A stretch of DNA of 64,000 nt. Source: Ectobius pallidus (lineage: Eukaryota; Arthropoda; Insecta; Blattodea; Ectobiidae). Both the position numbers and the translations under genes were made by a program. This document shows positions 11,266-20,599 of the stretch, one piece after another (the first letter of the stretch is position 1; each line of letters begins with the position of its first letter). The stretch lies in the NCBI GenBank assembly GCA_964059195.1, contig CAXKWD010000005.1, forward strand, positions 39,695,825-39,759,824, in the 5' to 3' direction. The notes below the pieces were generated by a model. The model saw only the letters and a program-made list of their open reading frames with translations. It ran no database searches and was not told where the DNA came from.

Positions 11266-11948
11266 CGAGGGATGTTCTGAAAGTAAGTTTCGTCATTTCT
11301 TTTTCACATGGAAACTTTATTACCAAAACAAATACACCATGCAATCATGAAATATACCCCTTGCACTATTTTTCAACGTAGTCTCCACCGACATTGAGAC
11401 ATTTGTCATAGCTTGCAATCAGTTTGAAGAAACCACTCTGGTAAAACTCGGTGCCCTGCTATGCAAGGAATTGTCGCACAGCCTTCTCCACCTCAGCATT
11501 GTTTTGGAAGTGACGTCCCGAGAGTTCGGCTTTCATTGCATGGAACAGGTGTCTTCCTTCACTGAACATGCAACACCAGCGACCAACAATTTGATGAGAC
11601 ATGACCTCTTCACCATACACAGTCTGTAGGCGTTCATGGATGATGGACACACTAGTCCTACATGCCCATTCATACCGGATAACAGCATGTACTTCCATTG
11701 TCGACCACATTTTCAGTACACGTCCATCTGCCATCGTGATTTGTACTCAAATAACCTCGGGCACGCCAGTCTACTGCTACTCTCTCTTCTTCGGGACTCT
11801 ACTCATGCATCGTTTCTCCTCTGCTGACGCTCTTTCCGTCGTTGAACCAGCAATAGGTGTCGATTCTTATGGAAGTTGTTTGCTTCATCTGCTTTACCAT
11901 CTTCACTTTTTAAAAAAACGACGAAACTTACTTTTGGAACATCCCTCG
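11266..11948 (-). mobile_element. Internally deleted mariner-like element
   Basis: The terminal inverted repeats are CGAGGGATGTT at 11266 and AACATCCCTCG ending at 11948, extended inward by AAGTAAGTTTCGTC and its complement, with TA on both sides. On the minus strand the frame at 11459-11734 starts with a mariner helix-turn-helix domain (VHAVIRYEWACRTSVSIIHE, SHQIVGRWCCMFSEGRH). It is joined directly to the C-terminal tail (LFHAMKAELSGRHF, then a stop and FYQSGFFKLIASYDKC up to GDYVEK). The catalytic DDE core is missing, so this is a non-autonomous deletion derivative. The matching TA in the uninterrupted left arm (10009-10010) confirms the insertion site. Confidence 0.9.
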
Positions 11949-12627
11949 TAAATACGAATAAAATCACAAAGTTGCATTATAATTAACCAATACTGTGATT
12001 TATTTACCTTACACGGGCAGTATGCTACTGTGAACAGTAGACCTCGCTTAAAAAAAGGAATTCAAAAATATTTCTTTTACACCTAAGTTACGTAATTTTA
12101 AACGGATTTTAAACTTTCTATGTTATCTGGTTGTAAATTTAAGTTCATCGAATTTGACCCCCCCCCCCAAAGGTAACCTTGTAATACATGTAGGCTACAT
12201 ATCCATAACGAATGGTCATTCATAACTAAAACGCATAATGGACTACATAAACTGCCATAAATGGATAAAATGGGCCAATACACGCCTTTTAATATATTTT
12301 TTTAAAAATTCCAGGTACTATTGTTCCTGTAATACTACATGTAAATTAAAGATTGACCGGCGCATTTTGCAGGAAATTTTATGCTCTTTCGAATGGTGAT
12401 AGACCAATGTTTGCGAGGAGTTGATATCTAGGAGATTTTTCCGATAAACTGAAAAAAGTGCGAAAATTTCGAGGTTTTTTGCTCACAGAAAGTTTTTCCT
12501 AGGGCTTTTGAGGTCGAAAACTTAGATTTACACTACTCTTACAATACCAAACAATATAAGAAAGAAACATCTTTTACCCTAATTAATGCAAGGTGGACCC
12601 TTTTTTCGCTACCTATATACTGGACTA

Positions 12628-13500
12628 GAAGCTGAAGAATCTAGTTTTTCTTGCTTTGAAAGGATCACTGGACATTTATAGGAATCACTGTTATAATCTG
12701 ACATAATGTTTTAATTCTGTAGATTTCTGCTATGTAAATGTTTAATGTTTAACAATTAATTTATAGATAAGATTACGTTGTATGCTATACTTTGTCTCTA
12801 GGCAGCCTACAGTGGTAGGAAGTGTTCAAAATAAAAACAATTCGGTACGATCCCTAAATCTCTTGAACCTAGAGGTTGTACATTAATTTCTGAATGGTAC
12901 ATACTGTACATACGGGTTTCTTCCATTAATCCAAACCTGAATAATACAATATTAATTTCTGAATGGTACATTCTAAACATACAGGTTTCTTCCATCAATC
13001 TAAAACCTGAATAATACAATATTTTTAAAAAGTACAGATGAGAAAATTTTTGCAACATTTTTTCATCGTTTCTTGTTATTTGAGGCCTTCAAGACGAAAA
13101 CAGTGCTAACGGAAGCTGGTCTGAACTAAATAAAGAATTACTGTGGCCTTTGATCATGAGAGATTAAACTTTAAATAAAGCCTTTCAAAAAAACAAAACA
13201 AGTCATGGGCATCACTTACAATTCTGTACATAAAGAAAGAAAACTTAATTTGTCTGAAAATAACATAAATCTAATGTGTCCTAAAACCATCAGCATCAAT
13301 AACTTCACGGACTGTAAAAGTCTTTAGTGTAAGCGAAGTTTTCAAAAGCTTTGGAAACAATTCTTCGGTAAAGCATAAAAGTAACTCTCTCAATTTCAAG
13401 TACATAGTGTCTATCAAATTTATAAATATATTTTAGGAAGTTACATTAATAGAAATTCAAGTTTTAGATCACATCTACATCTCCATAGCCTATGTACAAC
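12628..13500. other. 3' flank of the R2-like LINE and AT-rich DNA
   Basis: Immediately after the long-inverted-repeat element the sequence probably resumes the 3' untranslated region of the R2-like LINE, because the stop codon TAG is restored across the junction. No gene is seen further on, apart from the short tandem duplication listed separately. Confidence 0.4.
12882..13020. repeat. 69-bp tandem duplication
   Basis: ATTAATTTCTGAATGGTACA begins at 12882 and again at 12951. The units also share GTTTCTTCCAT and ACCTGAATAATACAAT. On the minus strand this produces a doubled peptide (GLMEETRMYSMYHSEIN and a variant), which I take as a by-product, not a gene. Confidence 0.75.
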
Positions 13501-13670
13501 AAAGGACGAAATCAAACAAATCCTAAACGTTTCACATCTGCAGGTCCAAAACATAGCTCTAGCTTTGGTCCAAGATTATTAAATTCCATTATTAAAAATA
13601 GCCCTTAATTAATTAATTTCAACAATTACAAACTTAAGAAAATAATTAAGTTTATTATATTAATATTTAT
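13500..13670 (+). pseudogene. Possible LINE C-terminal remnant
   Basis: The translation KRFTSAGPKHSSSFGPRLLN, then IIKNSP, then LINFNNYKLKK resembles the extreme C-terminus of CR1/Jockey-type LINE proteins, where a conserved G-x-R-x-x-N block precedes a helix before the stop. It is short and broken, so the call rests on one motif. Confidence 0.45.
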
Positions 13671-13744
13671 TTTCCATATGTCTTTTCCATTGTAAAATTT
13701 CCTTCCTATTATTAGGCTACTGTAAGTGAATGTAATTAATAGAA

Positions 13745-13850
13745 TTTTTATTTACTTGATATATAATATATATACAACCCCAAAGAGCAAAGCTCATGTG
13801 AGGGTGACATACATACATTGGTTAAAAGAAAAAATTTACATACTACAATT
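13745..13850 (+). repeat. Dispersed repeat, copy 1
   Basis: TACAACCCCAAAGAGCAAAG, followed by CTCATGTGAGGGTGACAT and ACATTGGTT, recurs with few changes at about 57340-57440, where it lies inside an inverted-repeat element. No coding content; probably a fragment of a repeat family. Confidence 0.7.
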
Positions 13851-14109
13851 ATCTTAGGACTATAACAAAAATTTACTAGTAACAAACATAACTACATACC
13901 GGAAGAAAAACAGAAATTTGAAATTAATAATCTAATCAATTTTAAAATGTACAGATATATTTTTAACGACTTGACAGAAATATATTATATCTATCCTATT
14001 GATTAAAGTAAACATCTAAGCAATAGGACTTAAAAAATATCACACTTTAAGACTCGCCCGGATTTTTATTTGCCATACTAGACACACTAACACAAAAAAT
14101 CTAATATAA

Positions 14110-14695
14110 TATTTTAGCTAGACACTGTGGACATGTGAAAAGACACAATTGCAGGATATGGGCAGAGGACCAGCCAAATGTGATGCAGGAGTGGGAACAG
14201 GACACACCCAAAGTAAATGTGTGGCTAGGGTTAACTAGGGTTAACTAGGTCAAAAGTTTACGGGCCCTTCATGTTTGCAGAAACAACTGTTACTGGAAAC
14301 ATATACCGGTACCTCAATATGTTGGAACAACTTTTGGAACCCCAATTGATATCTGATGGGATTATGGATACTGTCATTTTACAATAGGATGGACCACCAC
14401 CCCATTTTGCCATTACGGTTCGCGACTATCTAAATTAAGCTTTTCCCAGCAGATGGATTGGCCGCGCCACGCCAATGATGTGGCCTCACCACTCACCAGA
14501 CCTGACACCTTTAGACTTTTTTGAAGTCTAGGGTGTACCAGGTAAAGATCAACAACATTCAACAGTTAAAACAGCGGATTAGAGCCGCGGCTGCTGAGAT
14601 TACACCCGTTATGCTTGAGAGAGTTTTTCGGTGTGTAATGGAGCGATGGTCGTTGTGTCTTGATGTGCAAGGCGGTCACATTGAAATGCATTGAA
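14110..14695 (+). pseudogene. Tc1/mariner-type DDE transposase, 5'-truncated
   Basis: The translation shows the transposase core read across a few stops: PKVNVWLGL, ETTVTGN-like wording (NNCYWKHIPVP in another frame), NRMDHHPILP/DGPPPHFAITVRDYLN, then WIGRATPMMWPHHSPDLTPL and DFF, followed by QQLKQRIRAAAAEITPVMLE and RVFRCVMERWSLCLDVQGGH. These are the second and third catalytic aspartate neighbourhoods and the C-terminal helices of a DDE transposase that cuts and pastes DNA. The DNA-binding N-terminus is absent, and stops and frameshifts make it inactive. It is followed within 250 bp by an unrelated mariner fragment in the opposite direction. Confidence 0.8.
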
Positions 14696-14935
14696 ATTAT
14701 GTCCTACTGTGGTATATGTTTCAGTACTATTACATATTGTGTAATAATACCTGTTTAAATACAAAATGTATAGTGATTTTTGAATCACTCTGTATATTTA
14801 TATGCCTATGCATAATATGGACAGTGCTAGCAAAAATGTGTTGTTGCTGTTGTTTTTATCTGCTTACTAGACTAATGTCCAGGGATATGTCAATTTCAGT
14901 GCTGATTGCTGTTATGTTAATAAATATATACAAGG

Positions 14936-15290
14936 CGTGTCCATAAAGTAAGTTTCTCTGGAGCCATTTTCAGAAACAAAACACAATTTCTTTGACATAT
15001 ATATTTCAACAGATACAGCAAGTATTCAGTTATTATTCAACATATTTGCCACCGGAATTGAAAGAATTGTCAAACCGTGGAACCAACTTTTGAATACCTG
15101 TGTCGTACAAGTCTGTCGCCAGGGATTTGAACCACTATGTGACAAACATCTCCTCCTCTCTGTCATTTTCTGTCATTCTTTGTCATTTCGAGAGGTGTAG
15201 GGAAAGATGGAAATCACTGGGAGCGAGGTCCGGGCTGTAGGGTGGATGTTTAAACACCTCCAAGCCGAACTTCTGCAGGAGACTTGCTTT
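14936..15290 (-). pseudogene. mariner transposase C-terminal fragment with one terminal repeat
   Basis: On the minus strand the fragment begins with LLQKFGLEVFKHPPYSPDLA and PSDFH, which contains the third catalytic aspartate region of mariner transposases. It ends with SLATDLYDTGIQKLVPRFDN and SGGKYVE before a stop. At the far end (14936-14958) lies GCGTGTCCATAAAGTAAGTT, the likely terminal inverted repeat. The 5' half is missing. A GTCATTTCT-type triplication at about 15160-15190 is a local oddity. Confidence 0.8.
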
Positions 15291-16400
15291 ACTTTTATGC
15301 TTTATTGAAGAATTTTATATTAAAATTTCCTCTTGCACAACATTTTTATTCTATTGTCTTGTAATTATTGTCATACACATATTCCTTGAGAGTATCTGAA
15401 GATATTCACAGAATGTTCTATGGAAAAATACGGAAATACAATCTTATACTGCACATTCATGTTTTTCCTTTTTAAATTATATTTTTGAAATTTTAAACCA
15501 TATTAAAGAATATTTATTGTTTCAGTTTGTGTAGAGGAAATCAAGTTAAAATAATAATATAATGTTACTTAGAGCAATACGGCGAAGTTATGAAAAATTT
15601 ACGTAGGAGGTCTCGTTAATGGTACTACAGTCTGATTGAGTTGTACTCTACTCGTTTTATTCAGTAACTGTACAGAGTACAGAAATATAGTGATCTCTTT
15701 ACTCCATAAACTCCTTTTTCTTGTCGTAAAGATCGATATCTTTATCGTACTTGATTAATTTAACTTCTGATGTTTGTATCCAAATATCTTGCTCTTTTTA
15801 ATAATTTCATCAGAAGTGCAACTACCGTTGCTTTTATAAAGGAATAAATAAAATATAGGCTGTTTTCTTGACATTTTGAGAACCCAGAAATGGTTATAAA
15901 CTTGACAGCGAAGAAAGAAATAGGCTATACGAACTCTCCTTCACAAGAACTTTTCGGAGTGATGTCATGAACTACCTACACTTGTTGAATCCCCATAGAG
16001 CAAGATTTTCGTAAATAATTAGAAAAAAATCTCAATCTATATTATAAAATAATCGCTATGTATTTTACTCCGCCATTTAAAACATTAACTTTCTTCTATT
16101 TAAACCACTTTATAATACTATTTATGAATGTTGCTGTGGTATTCCGTATTGCATAGGCCGTGAGGGTTCCAGGAGGATGAGGTACATAGATTTTTAGACA
16201 GTAGGAAAATGAAGGTATTAAGATTGCCAGCCTTACTCAAGGCTTGTATAGTTTACTGATCTTGAGCCTTACTAGGATACCTCCTTCTACGTAGCCTATT
16301 TTTGTTCAAGTCCGAGACGCCGCCAAGGCCAAAGTGCCACAAGAAGAATTAAGGCATTTTTCTTTGTAGCACCTCAACCTATTGGATCGTTACGATAACA
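15291..16400. other. AT-rich stretch without a recognised gene
   Basis: Nothing recognisable on either strand. Confidence 0.45.
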
Positions 16401-16401
16401 T

Positions 16402-16682
16402 TTAGACTATATGAACTACTGTATTGAAATTTAAAAGAAATCTGATTTGAAACCCATAACTTCCTCTACCCAAATAAAAGTCAGGGGCCTCAGTATAATA
16501 TATTAGGTATGACATTCTCTTCATGTAAATTAGTTGTAAAAATGAAGAGAGTGTCGTTACTACATCGCATCGCTTATCGAAGGATCCACAACTCAAGTAA
16601 AATCTGATTAATCCACTCACGTAATTTTCCTTACCCTAGGCATGGGCAATACACCTTCCTCACGTCACGTTCTGATATACGA
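16402..16682 (-). repeat. Dispersed repeat, reverse copy
   Basis: On the minus strand it matches 57965-58245 with many substitutions. Shared landmarks are GGTGTATTGCCCATGC, TTAATCAGATTTTA, GCGATGCGATGT, AACGACA and the encoded VYCPC. The reading frame seen in one copy is broken in the other, so it is probably untranslated transposon sequence. It adjoins the transposase hairpin at 16684. Confidence 0.75.
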
Positions 16683-16683
16683 G

Positions 16684-17360
16684 TCCCACGCAAGAGTTGG
16701 CCAATGACGCGGGCTTCTGCGTCGCGGCGGGCACAGCTCCAACTCCCGAGCAATCGCGGGGAAATATCTACGCAATTAAAGCCGCGATCGGTGTAATGAT
16801 TCAGTTTCTCACATTTATAGTTAAAATTACAATGAAAATAACCACGTACCTGATCACAAGAGATGTTGGAAATGCATCCACACAATACTGGCACCTTCTT
16901 AGGAAATTTTCTTTCACGCGCATAAGTTCAGCTTCCGAGATAGATTTAATTTCTGTTGTGATGTTGTCTTTAGGTTCTTCTAATGTTTGGAAAATTGACC
17001 TACACACTTCATTTTTCAAGTTTCTCCATAAATAATACCCACATACTTTTAGAACAACTTAAAGACAATTTCACAAGAGAAATTAACTCTGTCTCGGAAG
17101 CTGAACTTATGCGCGTGAAAGAACAATTCCTAAAAAGGAGCCAGTGCTGTGTGGATGCAAGAGGAGAACATTTCCAACATCTCTTGTGATGAGGTACGTG
17201 GTTATTTTCATTGTAATTTTAACTGTAAATGTGAGAACCTGAATCATTACACCGATCGCAGCTTTATTTGCGTAGATATTTCACTCGATCGCTCGGGAGT
17301 TAGAGCCGCCGCGACGCAGAAACCCGCGTCATTGGCCAACTCTTGCATGGGACTCACTGT
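16684..17360. repeat. Head-to-head inverted duplication of a transposase 3' end
   Basis: Positions 16684-17020 (read minus) and about 17045-17360 (read plus) are diverged copies of one segment, separated by about 25 bp. Both encode a Tc1/mariner-like C-terminal block: LEEPKDNITTEIKSISEAEL with RRCQYCVDA on the left, and LKDNFTREINSVSEAELMRV with RSQCCVDARGEHFQHLL on the right. The same downstream sequence (CATTGGCCAACTCTTGC) follows in each. RNA across the region could form a hairpin with arms of about 310 bp. Confidence 0.8.
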
Positions 17361-17523
17361 AGAATAAAATCAGGTAAACTGATATAACAAAGCGTCATTG
17401 GCCAACTCTTGCGTGGGACTCACTGTAGAATAAAACCAGGTAAACTGATATAACAACGCGTCATTGGCCAACTCTTGCGTGGGACTCACTGTAGAATAAA
17501 TTCAGGTAAACTGATGTAACAAA
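17326..17523. repeat. 66-bp tandem repeat, three copies
   Basis: Copies start with GCGTCATTGGCCAACTCTTG at 17326, 17392 and 17458. Each contains CACTGTAGAATAAA and CAGGTAAACTGATATAACAA. The unit fuses the end of the transposase segment to the start of the dispersed repeat that follows, so it captures the junction between two repeats. Confidence 0.9.
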
Positions 17524-18685
17524 GTGCCAGAAAGCTCTTCTTAATCAGTGATAATTGCATTTATTATAGGCCCATGCAGAAAAGAAGTTATTTTTGCAAT
17601 AGATCTACGAGTTAAACTCCAGATCAATTCATTAAGCAGGGTTTGCGGAAGAACAAAGGTCTATAAGTTAGTTTGATTCTTAACCTTAATTCATATTCGT
17701 ATGCACTGATATAACAAATTCTTAAAATATTGAAACATTTCATAAAATGCTCTGGCAATAATATTAATTATGTAAGCATACGAAATAACGAGCAATAAAG
17801 ATACGAAATAACGAAATGCTGACATGTTTGTTTCAAGTTTAAAGCAGCCATATAGGTTACGAATGAATTAAAGTCAATCTGAAACCAATCTGTCAGGAAT
17901 TATATTAGGTATATTGTTTGTACAGGAGCGAACAACAAAAATACTCACATTAAAATATAATGTAGACATCTGAAGTCATACATATCGATTAGAATGCACA
18001 ATATTAAATCATCAACACCTGCGTTTAATTATTCAATGGCTAGTTGTGTTTTAAATCGTTTATTTCCATTTATTTCCACCGACATCGTTATGAAGAAATG
18101 AATCAATCAAGGCGGGCTAACAATATCAATAAACGATTGTCAACTTGTTACGTTATCTTCAATATTGTGGACCACGCAAAAATTTTGTAGCGTCTTATAT
18201 CCATTACAAAATTAATATTTATATTAAATTCGAAATGAAAGCATTCTCTTTAATCAGTAATTTCGCCTATTATTTCTACTTACAGAAACTAATCTGAACG
18301 TGACTTGTTTACATTATTACGGGAGCTTGGCCGCTGATTGGCTCTCCGTGAGCCAATCAAAATACTTCGGATTGTCGGAGAACAAATTTTAGGCCAATAT
18401 TATAATAGATGTGATCGTTAATTGCTCCTTATTTAGGTACCGGTACCGGTCAATCGATTTGTTCCAAATTCAAGAGGCTTATTCCTATGGACATTACAAA
18501 TGCGTACACGAAGTTTCATGAAAACCTGATAAATCGTATATGAGTCATCTAGCCTTTCTAATATACTACCATAAAAATAGGCACTAAATTGGGCAATACT
18601 CCGGTACCGATCAACCGATTTCGTCCATACAGACAGCAAAGTTATTTTGGACTCACTCAGTACTTCAACAAACCATAACAAATGA
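17500..18685 (+). repeat. Dispersed repeat (CAGGTAAACTGATATAACAA family), interrupted copy
   Basis: 17500-17635 and about 18390-18640 together match 28378-28705. Shared blocks are CAGGTAAACTG, AATCAGTGATAATTGCA, AAGTTATTTTTG, AATAGATCT, ATATTATAATAGA, GGTCAA and CCAAATTTCATGAAAA-like text. The intervening 17640-18390 is extra relative to the other copy and is AT-rich without coding signals. A short third fragment lies at 37428-37466. Confidence 0.65.
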
Positions 18686-19160
18686 ATAGAAGAGATTAGG
18701 CAGCAAGTAATTACATTAGAGAGGCAAAACTTGACTATAGAATTTGCAATTCCACGTAGGAATTGAAGGAAAAGAAATTACAGTTCAACTTAAAAAAAAA
18801 GCTACAACAAACAAAGATGCAGCGATGTACAACAAGATTCCACTAAGAGCCTTGCGGAAATCATTGAGGGAGCAAATCTTGGAGAAAGGGGTAAGTGAAT
18901 TGCAAAATACAACAAAATGGGCAGAGACAAAACAGTATTTCACCATCGTAGCCCAGAGACAAACAAAGATTCCCTTTAACAACGAACATCACAGCAATGC
19001 TAACAGGCGTTAGTGTTGTACAGGTCATCAGTTCAGGTGGATCAAGAAAGAAGTAACAGTTCGGTTTAAAATCTATTTCTAATATATTTTTCGTCACATG
19101 ATTTATAAAATGTTATTTTATCCCTTTTTCTTCTGTTTGATATTTTTCAAGGTGACCGGT
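18686..19160. other. AT-rich stretch; one unassigned 89-residue frame
   Basis: The plus-strand frame 18744-19013 encodes a Lys/Gln-rich 89-residue peptide starting MQFHVGIEGKEITVQL. I do not recognise it, and nothing around it supports expression. Confidence 0.3.
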
Positions 19161-19164
19161 GCAA

Positions 19165-19495
19165 CAGTTATGTGCAACCGAGCGAAGAGGCCGAGCTCTT
19201 AGATTCGCATTCAGGAGGTCCCGGATTCAAATCTTTTGGCCGGCCAATTTGATTTGGGGTTTTTCATTATTTCCCCAGTCGTAAAGTCAAATGCAGAATA
19301 GGATATTTTATTTTCCATGACTCATAGACGGTATTTCATCCTGCATCATATTCATTAAAATTGAATACCTGTTGAAATTAACAGAGGCCATAAACACACC
19401 AACAACAGTTGCACATCAATAGTAATATGACCTACTGTTATACACATAGACCCTGAATACCTGATATGAGTATAAATAAAGCTGAATTTAAAAAA
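19165..19495 (+). mobile_element. Probable tRNA-related SINE
   Basis: A B-box-like GGATTCAAATC at about 19224 is followed by GATTTGGGGTTTTTC and CATTATTTCCCCAG, then a body ending in TATAAATAAAGCTGAATTTAAA. Body and tail look like insect SINEs whose tRNA head has decayed. The A box is not convincing. Confidence 0.45.
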
Positions 19496-19864
19496 AATGT
19501 GCAGTCTGGGACGGGTTCAAGTTACACAAATAAGGAAATGAAGGGGATCATGTGTTAGTAAGTTGTTTTGCAGCATTCGAAGCGTGCACATTACATGTCT
19601 TCGCGGTGTGTCTTTAGTACTAGGTTTAAGTAAAAACATAGTCGTTCTGTTTGTTAAGAATGCAACCTGTTCAAAACAAACTGAGCCAAATGTTACTTAC
19701 CTGAACTGTTAACCTCTATATGGAAGCGCTCTGCTTTAGCCCAACTCAATGAGCGACGACTCCCAATTCAATTTGTATAGTAAGTAATGTCTTGACGCAT
19801 CTGTCCGGCCACCATGAGAAAAAAAAGAACAGTACAATGAGTAGTCTAGTAATCTATGAAGAAA

Positions 19865-20010
19865 TCTCTAGGCACTAGAGTTCTGTTCCTAACCCCTCGG
19901 GTTCGATCCTGGACCAGGCCGTTGCTATTTACGTATGGGTATAGTGATAGACCCATGTCTGTTTATTTACAGGCAAGTAAAATAACTTCTATGGTGCAAA
20001 ATTAATGCTC
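19865..20010 (+). mobile_element. tRNA-derived SINE fragment, family B copy 1
   Basis: A B box GGGTTCGATCCTG is followed by a body with TATTTACGTATGGG, CCCATGTCTGTTTATTTACA, GGCAAGTAAAATAACT and GTGCAAAATT. The same order of blocks occurs at 29785-30025. The B box without an intact A box indicates a decayed copy. Confidence 0.5.
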
Positions 20011-20114
20011 AATGACGACGATTTCAGACATACTTTTCAGTGCACAACCATCATTAGACAACCATAACAAACGAACAAAAATGCCATCACGATCACTAGT
20101 TAAAACTTCGTCTT

Positions 20115-20590
20115 GAAATAAATAAATAGATAGATAGATATATAGATTTTATTCCAAAAGACCAAATGCTCAAAGGAAAGTCAATTACAATAATATACAG
20201 GTAACAATACAACTTAAAACCAAATTACATTATAAAACTCTCGTACACTATAAAGAGGATTAGCCAATAATGTAGTACGAACTGCCATCTTAAATTGTCT
20301 GATGGGCAAGTTCCTAAGATGCAAGGGAATAATATTAAAAACATTTCTTAGAAACATAATCAAAATTCTTTTGTGTCAAAGTAAAATTGCATTTATCCAT
20401 ATATATATATATATTAGATCTGGTCCTGGTATAATAATTATGAACAGAGGAACATGTGGTAAAAGTAGATAGCTCCATCTTAGCATACAGAAGGCATTCG
20501 AGAACGTTCATTGATGGCAGAGTAGAAACACCTAATTTGACAAAGAGTGGTTTACAGTGAGTTTTTGCTGAAGCTCCACATATTAATAAG
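20115..20590 (-). pseudogene. LINE C-terminal fragment with 3' tail
   Basis: On the minus strand the translation runs HCKPLFVKLGVSTLPSMNVL, then ECLLYAKMEL, VHNYYTRTRSN and, after a one-base frameshift near 20340, NIIPLHLRNLPIRQF with LLANPLYSVREFYN before a stop. This is a LINE protein C-terminus (domain after the reverse transcriptase). The 3' tail ends in AATAAAATCTATATATC followed by a TATC/TATT-rich end. 5'-truncated, as is usual for LINE copies. Confidence 0.8.
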
Positions 20591-20599
20591 ACTACGGGT

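Larger units (their letters stand above)
9348..12625. mobile_element. 3.28-kb DNA element with ~700-bp terminal inverted repeats
   Basis: The outer ends are GTCCAGTATATAG and CTATATACTGGAC, each flanked by TA (9346-9347 and 12626-12627), which fits a TA target duplication. The left arm (9348 to about 10065) and the right arm (about 11197 to 12625) are reverse complements over about 700 bp with scattered differences, including a G/C homopolymer block at 9790 and 12160. The right arm is longer only because a mariner derivative sits in it. The element is inserted exactly at the TAG stop of the R2-like LINE. The core carries a decayed nuclease-like gene (separate entry). No transposase was recognised. 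Long arms and TA duplication suggest a cut-and-paste element, but the superfamily is unassigned. Confidence 0.85.

Noticed and set aside
11459..11734. Host SETMAR-like gene
   Set aside because: The helix-turn-helix frame lies between mariner terminal repeats with TA duplications and has no SET domain.
16402..16620. Conserved protein shared with 57989-58264
   Set aside because: The two copies share DNA but not an open frame, so conservation reflects repeat ancestry.
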